From positions 62,001 to 126,000 of the forward strand of contig MEDY01000010.1 of NCBI GenBank assembly GCA_001724265.1: a DNA stretch of 64,000 nt, written 5' to 3'. Positions 55,930 to 64,000 of the stretch are shown one piece after another. Below the pieces are notes generated by a model. That model was not told where the DNA came from. It saw nothing but the letters and a program-made list of their open reading frames with translations, and ran no database searches. Origin of the DNA: Rhizaria sp. SCN 62-66 (taxonomy: Eukaryota > Rhizaria, unplaced). Position numbers and translations under genes: made by a program. Each line of letters starts with the position of its first letter. Position 1 is the first letter of the stretch.

Positions 55930-55960
<31 letters not shown>

Positions 55961-58900
55961 GAACGGAAGCACCACAGGCAAGAACGGCGAAGCGGCAATC
56001 ATGCGGTGCGGCACTGTCACCGCTGCGCTAGCGCTAGGAGTGCTTCCGTCCCGCGACGGCGTGCCGCGGCGGCCACGCCTGTTCGCCGGCGTGCTGGCGT
56101 TAAGCCCGAGAGCCGGAGAGGCCAGCCGACTCACCGCGGAGCTGGCGCGGCGCGCACTGATGGCCGCACCGGGGGACGCGGCGCCGCCGTCGGCAGAGAG
56201 CAGGAGCGCGGCAGATGACGCGGCCGGCGCGAGGCCATGCGGGGCGGCCCAGGACAGCGCGGCGACGCGGTCCTCCGCCTCCTCCTCGTCCACGGCGGAC
56301 GCAGAGACATTTGCACTGGCGCCGACGAGAGAGAGAGTGTGGCTGTCAGAGTGCGAGAGAGACGAAGTCGCGTTTGCAGCAATGCGAGCAGGAGAGAGAG
56401 AGAATGGGTCAATGCTTGCAGCCGCACCGTCAAAGACGTCTTCGTCCTCGTCAGCAGCATCGTCTTCCTCCGTGTTCGCGTCGGCATCGTCGCCACTGTT
56501 GTTGGCATCACTAGCGTCGCTTGCTGTGAGTTCGGCGCTGCCTGGCTCACGCGGCGTGGCGGAAGCCGTCATGATATTCGGGTCAGCAAACTGCATTGGC
56601 GACGGGGACGGTGAGGGAGTCGACGACTGCGGCTGCACACCAGCTGATGCAGGGACGGGATCAACAGGCGCACTAGCACCAACAACAGCGACTGCAGTGA
56701 GCGAGTGCAAGTGCGCAGCAGCAGTCTCTTGCAGGTACAGCGTCAGCGCAGCGCAGCCGGAGCCGCCCTGGACTCTGCCGCGCTGCTGCTGCTGCTGATG
56801 CTGCGACTGTGGTAGTCTGCGGCCGTAGGCGGATCTACTGGGCGTCCCGTGAGCGCTGCCGCCCGCACTGGCACCACCGCGACCGCTCGAGTTCGAGCTC
56901 GAGCTGGAGGGCGAAGCGAGACCAGCCGCTGCAGTCAGACTAGGCACAAGGGCGGTGATGAGCGTTGTCACAAGGCCGTGAAGCTCAAAGGCAGCCGCGG
57001 ACAGGGCGGCGGCCGCTGCCGCAGTGACTGGGGAAGACGGCGCTGCCGCGGCAGCCACTGCGGCGGCGGTGTCGGTCGCGGCGGCGGCGGCAGCGATGAC
57101 AGCGAGCATAGGCAGAGGGTCGGAGGCAATGGAACAGCAGTGGGCGAGCGACAGAGCGCGGGCAAACAGGGGGCGCATTGACGGACGCGAGGGCAGCACG
57201 GTCGCTGCGGGCGCCGCCGATGCAGACGAGTTGTTGTGGACGACCGCGACAGTGTCCGCAGTGTACGATGCCACAGCAGCAGCAGCGTGCGCGAGTGCGT
57301 GGAGGCCCTCTGCAGCAAAAGATGCGTCAACGTCCATGTCACTGATGCTTGCCAGCGGTGAGAGTAGGAGACGAGAAGCGGTGTCAGTGGAGACCCCGCT
57401 CTCTGCAATCGCCACAGCCTCATCAAACGGACTGGGCCCCGTTGAGAGCGACGCAGAGTGCGGGAACACGGCCCAGAGAGGAGCGACGGCCGCAATGTAC
57501 CGCGAAAGCGCCTGAGCAGGGCTGGACGGAAGCGCAGAATCGGCACGCTCCGAGGGGGGACTGAGACGCAAGCAGCGGAGTCGAGTGAGTGCCCAGACCG
57601 CAGTGCGGCGCAGGCTGAGCGCGACGGCAGACGTGGGTAAAACTGCGCTCGAGTTCCCGGCACCACTGGTACCCGCAGCAGCGCTGATAGCCGCGGCACT
57701 CTGAGTAACGTTCGGCGGGACCACCGCGGCCACGGACGAGAGGGCAGCCGCGGCGATAAACTGGGTCACGAGCCTGTCCCAGCGCAGGCGCAGCAGCGTG
57801 CGCAGCAGCGGCAGGCGGATCACACTCGGGGTGAGTGGAGACACCGGCTTCACGAACGCCGAAGTTGCATCGTTGTGCACATCAAGGGCGCGAGCGTTAC
57901 TCAAAGCAGACCCACTCGTAGAGGTGGCAGCGACAGCGGCGGCTGCCTCGGCCGAAGCCAGCGGCAGCCAGCGCGAGGCGGTGTCCCACTTGACGTTGTA
58001 GAGTCCGGTCGCCGTCCAGAGCAGCACGCCCGATGCGCCGGCGGCAGCGCTGTCCCAGCCGTCCTGTGCGTTGGCAGCCGACGACGCGTGGCGCACGGCG
58101 GACGACGACGGCGCCAGGAACGCCGCCGCCGAGGCGACCGCAGCGGCCGCCGCGCCGGCGCCAGCGCCGCGGGCGCCGGTGACGTAGGGCGACCGCGCGT
58201 CGCACACGCCCGTGGCGGTGGCGCCGAAAACGCGGCCGGGCACCGTGATCACCTGCAGCGCGGGGGTAGTCAGCGCGGGCGGGCTCAGGGCGGCGCGCGC
58301 TGCGGCGGCGGCGACGGAAGACGGCATGGAGTCGAATGATGCGGCAGCGGTGAGGGCTACGGTGGCCGCAGATCTAGTGGCTGCAGCAGTCGATGTGGCC
58401 GTTGAGTGGTCGTCTAAAGCATTCGCAGCGGCGACCGCGGCGGCTGCAGCTGCCGCAGCGGCAGCGCTATCAGAGGAGCTGGAGCCAAATGCACTGTTGA
58501 TCGTGTTGGCGGCCGAAGTGGCGACGTCCTCGAACGACTCCCCGACCGCGCCGCCCTGCAGCGAGCGCCGCGCGGCCAGCCCGGAAACGACGAAGATGGT
58601 GCTTTCCGTGCGGGACGGGGCAATCACGAGAAGGTACGGGTCCGCTGCGATGACAAACCGGCCGGGCGGCAACAACACCTGTGTGAGCACAGGGGGAAGC
58701 GGGAGCAGTGGGTTTGCGAGGAAAGCGTGCGCGCCCGCGGCGTTGGCGTTGCGGCGGCTACCAGGGGTGCGACGCGTAGATGCGGGCGCAGGTAAGAGAC
58801 CAGCAATGGCAGCGGCGAGTGCGGGGGTGGCATCGGCGGCGGCGGAGGCGGCATGCGAGCGCCGCAGCTGTGCGACGTCGGACGGCAGCGAGAGGAGCCG

Positions 58901-61900
58901 GCCGGAGCGAGGGCAGAAGAGCAGGAGGAAAGACGTTGACCCCATCACGATTGGTAGAGGAATCACGTCGTTCACTGTCACCGGAACAGCGAGCGGAGAA
59001 GAAGATAGCAGAACTGTCGGTTGAGATTGCGCAGCCGCTGCGCTAGAGCTAGGGGCACTGTTATTCTTGACTGGAGTCGAGTAGATAGACGAATGCCTCG
59101 TGTGGCCAGGCGAGCTTAAGCCGCCGCTTTGCGAAGGCACAAGCGGGAAAGTCAGGCCGCCGGGCATCGGCGCAGCAAGCGTAGTCACGGAGGGCGTCCA
59201 TACGTGACTCCCTGGCATGCCAGTAGTGGCCTGACTTTCAACGACAACAAGATTCACGCCTGAAGCAATGATGGTACCTGAGTCGGTCGCGTCGTACACG
59301 TCGTTGTCGCCGTTGTAATAAGCTGGAGGGCAATGAATAACCGGTGCAGGCGCAGAGGTGACAGCGCGCGCAGCTGTCAGCAGCAACGCGGGCTCAAACG
59401 CGCACTGCTCGATGCTCTCAGTCGCAGGCACCAGCGCGACAGAGCTCGAGTTGAAGCTACTGTTGGCCGGGCAAAGCCAGTGCGGCCTGCTAAGCAAGGA
59501 AGAGCGGACGGCGACGGCAGTGGGCTCCGACACTGAGCGCAGCACGTTTGCGGCCAGGGGCCAGTACAGTGGGCCTGCAGCTGTGTTCAAGGCACCAGTG
59601 GTTGCGTTAACCGCGGCATCAGAGCTGCTGCCTGATCCGTTACTCCCGGTGCCCGCAGCCGACGCGGCAGCCACCGCGGCGGCGTCCGCAGCGGTCGCGT
59701 ACGGCGAGAACACGACGGCGGCGTTGCTCGTTTCGGCAGACAGCAGACCGCGCTTGCCGATGCCGACGACGGCGTCGACGACGCCGCCCACGGTCACCTC
59801 CTCCGTGCTTTGGTATTGCGCGCGCGGAGAACGCAGACCGCTCGCACCGCCACTAGAGGCGGCGGCCGCGGCAGCAGCTGCGGCTGAGGCAGCAGCGGAT
59901 GCAGCGGCGGCCACAGCGGCGGCAGCCGCGGCGGTCGGCGACGTGAGTGCGGGGGCAGCAGCAGGTGCAGGTTTCGGCTTCGAGGAGAATACGGAGGCAA
60001 AGAAGCCCTGCTTCACCGGAGCAGCGCTCGCCGCGGTGCTCGCGGTCGGCATGGAGCCCCCCGATGCGGCGGCCGCTGCGGCGGCAGCGACGGCGGCGGC
60101 CGCTGCGACCCGGGTGGACACGCGCGCGACGGCGGCGGGGAACGGGCTCGCCTCGTCGGGCAGCAGGTCGAGCACGTCGGCGTATGCGCACGGCAGCGAC
60201 GCGCGGAGGCCCTGCGCCAGCACGCCGAGCGTGGGCTGGGCCCACAGGTAGTGCTGCAGCGTGAGCAGGAAGGCGGCCGAGACAGCGGCGGACGGCGTGT
60301 CGGGCGGCAGCGCGCGCAGCATCGTCGTGGCGGTGACGGGCACCGTCGCGGGGAGCGCGGGCTGACTGGAGCTGCTGGCGGAGCTGCAAGCACTTGTGGT
60401 CGAGTCAGAACTTGCGCAAGTCCCAGTGCCAGAGCAGCGGGAGCAGGAGGAGATAACAGGCAGGCCGCCGAGGTCAGTGATCGTTTGCACGACAACCCAC
60501 GGCAGTCCGCCGACATTAGCACCAGGGCTCGCAGACGCTGCAGGAGAGAGAATGCAAGCGCAGATGCTGCGGGGTGCAGTGCCCGTCGGAACGGGCAGCA
60601 CAACCGCGGCGTACGCTTGCGCCGGCCACGGGGCGCCGACGGTCGCATTTGCGCTGGCAGTCGAGCTATTCGCGTTGGAGAGAGCAGCGGGGAGAAGAGT
60701 CGCTGTGAGTGCGCCGGCACTCGCTGCGAGCACCAGAGAAAAGGCAGCAGCGGAGGCCGAAAGAGCCTGTGACAGACCGGTTGCGGCCAGAGAGGCGGCA
60801 CGTGTGGAGGCAATGCGGCCAGGGGTGACTGGCAAAGCAACAGCAGCAGCGGCCGAGGAAGATGCGACATCAGCCGAGTTCTCAGTCTTGGTTCCGCTCA
60901 AAACAACAGCACGTCCGCTGGCAGCTGGGCTGGCGTTACGACCGTCAGTGTTGCTCTTGCTTGCGCGCTTCTGGGCCGTCAACTGAGCCTGTGTGTGGGC
61001 ATTCGCGGTCGCCGCAGGGTAGCCAGCGGAGACGATCGCGGCGCGCACCGACGGCAACAGGCCGGAGGCGGGCGGGACGGCGACTCCGAGAGCGGCGGCG
61101 ACGGTGAGCACGGTCTCCGGGTACAGAGCTGCGTGGTAGGCCAGCGGGTGGGACGCGTAGTCACTGGGGAATGCGATCGGCGCAAGAGCGAATGTAGGCA
61201 ATGCGGAGCAATCAAAGGCTGCGTGCTGAGAGCCAAAGGTGTTGGTAGTTGCGTGAACATCGTTGCCGTAAAGCCGCGGCAACATGGGGATGAAGGGAAA
61301 CGAACGAGGAACCGGCAGTGCCAGCGCCGGGGGCGGGTGGCCGGAGCGAGCCTTCATGACCCAGCGCGAGAGTGCCTGTGAAGACTTGAGCAGAGACACC
61401 GAGTCGGACAACACTAAGCTCGTACTGTTCGTTGTTTTGCTGTGCTTGCTCTTGATCATCTTGCCCTTGCGCTTTGCGTTGCTGTTGTTCCAGAAAGTAA
61501 GCCCAGTTGTGGCGAGAGAGAGAGGCGACGGAGCCAGCGCAAGACTGGAGCCAGGCGGACCAACCAAGAGTGCAACGCTCTCGCCGCGACTGTGTACATC
61601 AGTGCGACGACCCGTGGCAGCGCTGGAGTGGCTCTTGCCGCTGAACGCAGCCGCAGCGCGCGTAAGATCGGTGATTGAGGTGGCCGCGGTGATGGTGACG
61701 TGCGTCAGCGGCACAAGCGCGGCCGGCAGCGGCAGCGGCGTGCTCACGCTCGGCGTTTCACCCTTGAGGTTGATGCTCACGCGCGTGTACGTCAGCGACA
61801 CGGACGCCTGCTCGATCACCGACAGCGCGAGCGCGGATGCGTTGCCAGCGACGGCGGCGGCCGCGGCGGCGGCAGCGGCGTCGAGCGCAGAGCCCGAGTC

Positions 61901-63671
61901 AGCGGCCAGCGCCGCGGCGGCGGCAGCGGTGGCGGCGACGCTGGCGGCGGCGGCGGCGGGCGACAGCGCGATGGCGGGCAGCACGGGCTGGGCGCAAGGT
62001 GCGAGGACGACGGTGCTGCCGCTGAGGGAGCCGGTGCCGGGGCCGAACGAGCCGCCGGCGCCGCCAGATGCGGCCGCGGCAGTGGCGGCGGCTGCAGCAG
62101 CGGCGGCGGCAGCGGAAGGATCGGCGCCCGCGGAGACTGCGGTGACAGCGCCGACTGCAACGGCGGCGGCAGCGGCAGCTGCAGCAGCAGGCGTGCTCGT
62201 GGTCAGCGATGATGACGACGGCAAAGACCCAGACGAGGTAGAGGTTGACAGTGTAGAGCCGGACGCCGAAGTTGCAGCGCCAGTGGCAGCTGCCACCGCA
62301 GCAGCGGTGGCGGCAGCAGCGGCAGACTGGCTGTTGGAAGCACCGAGCACGAGGCCGGTGCTCGCAATGGCGGCGACAACTGTGGAGCCAAGCGTCGCTG
62401 AGGACGGCGCAGTGGACGCAGAGCGCTGGAAGTTAAGCCGCACAGCCGCAGAGTCCGTAAGAGTACCGAAGACGCGCGCGAAGCCAGTCGCCGAGGCAGC
62501 GTCGCTCTGTGACTGGGAAGAGCTAGAGCCAGCGGCCGTGGACGGGGGCAGCAGAGAGCGCGCGCGGGCGGCAGCGGCGGCCGGGACAGGCGGCAGCGGC
62601 GACTGCGAGAGCGCGTGCATCGGCAGCGTGAGGTCGCCCGTCCACGGCAGCTGTAAGGGGTACGCGTGGTCTAAGTACCCCGCCGCACCGGCGCTGACGG
62701 AAGAGCCCAGACTCGAGCTCAGGCCCATGGCGGAGATGAGAGTGTGCGTCATGTGCTCGTGGCCAGCCTTGGTCAGCATCGCCAGCGCGCGCGCCCACGT
62801 CTGCTGCCGCACGCTGTTGACGCCCCAGCTCGCCGCCACGGCCGCAGACACCATCTTCTTCTCTAACTGCAGCACCAGCGTGCGGCCGCCGTCCGCGGAT
62901 AGCAGCAACGACTGCGACTGCGCGCGCGCCGCCTGCCGCCGCACGCACAACAGACACGAGAGGTCGGCGGCGGGCGCGCGCCGCGGCGACGCCAGCGCCA
63001 GCAGCTGTGGCGGCGGCGGCGACGGCAGCGCGGGTGCGACGGCGCGCGCAATCGCGGCGGCTGCGAGCGCAGGCACGAGCACGGGCGCTGTGGTGGCGAG
63101 CAAAGCAGGCAGAGTCAGGGGCCAGGCGTCGTCGCCGCCGCTCACGGTCACTACAGCGATGCCGGTGGTCACCGTCTCCGGGGCGCGCTCGTCACGGGGG
63201 TCTTGCTGTGGCGTTTGCTCAGACTCGGCATCGTCATCATCATACTCTGCGACGTAAGTGATCACGGGATGCTGATGCACATCCCTGGACGAGACACCGA
63301 TGTGAGTCGATTGCTGTGTGAGCGCCATTGGCATCGCGCCCGCGCCAGCGGCCCACTTCTCAAGCACGTCGCGGTGCCTGCTGCCGAGCGCGCCCGCGAG
63401 CGTCAGCGCGGCGGCAGCCAGGCCGAGCTCCACAACGCCGGAAACGACCGCGCCGCGCGCCGCGCTAGCAGACGCGGCGCCTGTATTAGCGGTGGCTGCG
63501 CCAGTGGACGACGACTGGTTGCGCGCGTGCGCATGGCACAGCGCCTGCGCCTGCGCCTGCGCCTGCGTGTGCGCGTGCGCCGTCGCCGCCGCGCACTCTG
63601 CGCAGACCGATGGGGCGGTGTCCTCGACCAGCAGAGCGAGGGAGCGCGCGACAAACGCCGACGCCGCGCCC

Positions 63672-63711
<40 letters not shown>

Positions 63712-64000
63712 GGGCCGTGGCGGCGGCGCCGAGTCCCGGCTGCGGCAGCGGAACAGCGGCGGGCGCGGCGGGCAGGTGCAGCCAGCGCGGGATGACCGAG
63801 GGGCCGTGCGCCGCGGTGTGCGAGGATGCCGACGAGAGCGAGGGCGCGGCGCGGACGGCGCGCTGCATGGCCCAGACCGAGGTCGAAAGCCACGCGCCCA
63901 GCTCCGAGAGCGACGCGCGCGGCACGCGGGGGCTCGCGGCGACCGTGCAGCCGGAATCCTCGGCGCTCGTCTCGTTGTCGCTGTCTGCAGCGTGCTCGTC
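48248..64000 (-). CDS. Giant Ala/Ser-rich protein with C-terminal zinc-binding motif; one in-frame TAG (5' partial)
   Basis: The minus-strand frame is open from the window edge to TAA at 48248-48250, 5,250 codons, with no intron and one TAG at 55949-55951. The TAG sits in a run of CAG codons (three, TAG, six), and the same frame and composition continue on both sides. The next in-frame ATG is about 140 codons downstream, so two separate genes are unlikely. Ordered islands between Ala/Ser/Thr-rich stretches include FLLLFCPRSGRLLSLPSDVA, GRFVIAADPYLLVIAPSRTE and GVLLWTATGLYNVKWDTASR, which look like beta-propeller strands, then helical PLLRTLLRLRWDRLVTQFIA. The end has CAFSCGHATP and, about 40 residues on, CPVCVGRDLL, a RING-like zinc site. 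Other CxxC pairs (VCAEC, SCLLC, CSRCSGTGTC) occur upstream. A propeller-solenoid-RING order, as in Vps-type tethers, is a weak guess. The family is not recognised. Confidence 0.75.
55931..55960 (-). repeat. Ten-codon CAG tract interrupted by TAG
   Basis: Read on the minus strand: CAG x3, TAG, CAG x6, then CGT GAT CGC. A single C-to-T difference from CAG explains the TAG at 55949-55951. Confidence 0.95.
63674..63709 (-). repeat. (CAG)12 tract encoding polyGln
   Basis: Twelve pure CAG codons on the minus strand near the left end of the visible part of the giant protein. Confidence 0.9.

Noticed and set aside
55519-55951. Two separate genes meeting at the in-frame TAG
   Set aside because: The downstream part lacks an ATG for about 140 codons. 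The polyGln run continues in frame across the TAG, and there is no AT-rich gap such as separates every other gene pair here.
55931-56100. An intron removing the TAG
   Set aside because: No GTACGT donor is present near the site, the frame continues without a shift, and the flanks are coding-like on both sides.
61284-63257. 657-codon plus-strand ORF opposite the giant gene
   Set aside because: Ala-rich shadow. The minus-strand frame is open for thousands of codons with ordered islands.
1-64000. Mobile elements, viral insertions, CRISPR arrays, rRNA or tRNA genes
   Set aside because: I saw no transposase, integrase, reverse transcriptase or capsid-like ORF, no regular spaced repeats, and no recognisable rRNA or tRNA sequence.

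Overview
The window reads as nuclear DNA of a unicellular eukaryote. Protein genes are very GC-rich, while the gaps between them and the introns are AT-rich. Several genes are cut by short introns of 103-232 bp with clear GT...AG ends. Many proteins carry long Ala, Ser or Gln runs. Families recognised (RRP5, CCDC124/Lso2, LSm10-like, MORN and Kelch proteins, NAPRT, beta-ureidopropionase) are all eukaryotic or of eukaryotic type. There are no bacterial operons, phage genes, insertion sequences or CRISPR arrays. The species cannot be named from the sequence.

Layout, left to right: the 3' end of a Gln-rich gene (1-1089, +); nicotinate phosphoribosyltransferase (1528-3243, +); a secreted protein of unknown function with three exons (3862-6256, -); beta-ureidopropionase with four exons (6919-8636, +); a 2,692-residue Ala/Ser-rich protein (9123-17330, -); a CCDC124/Lso2-type ribosome-binding protein (17921-18954, -); a MORN-Kelch protein (19418-21374, +); RRP5/PDCD11 (21765-29603, -); a 1,484-residue MORN protein (30413-34867, -); a 2,343-residue coiled-coil protein with RPxTA-like motifs (35720-43051, +); a small charged protein with a CHZ-like motif (43412-43978, +); a three-exon 114-residue protein (44256-44926, -); a probably N-myristoylated protein (45467-46513, +); an LSm10-like protein (46833-47684, -); and the 3' part of a giant gene (48248 to beyond 64000, -).

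The genes do not form one pathway. NAPRT (NAD salvage) and beta-ureidopropionase (pyrimidine breakdown) are housekeeping metabolism. RRP5, CCDC124 and LSm10-like act in ribosome making, ribosome dormancy and RNA processing. The two MORN proteins, the RPxTA protein and the lipid-anchored protein would suit membrane or cytoskeleton structures, but that is inference.

Two genome-level observations stand out. First, 11 of the 13 introns I could place start with GTACGT instead of the usual GTRAGT, so +4 is C; this predicts a matching change in U1 snRNA. Second, the giant gene is open for 5,250 codons except for one TAG inside a CAG run, and none of the 15 genes ends in TAG (ten TAA, five TGA). That fits TAG being read as glutamine, at least rarely, but a single mutation, a base error or readthrough is not excluded.
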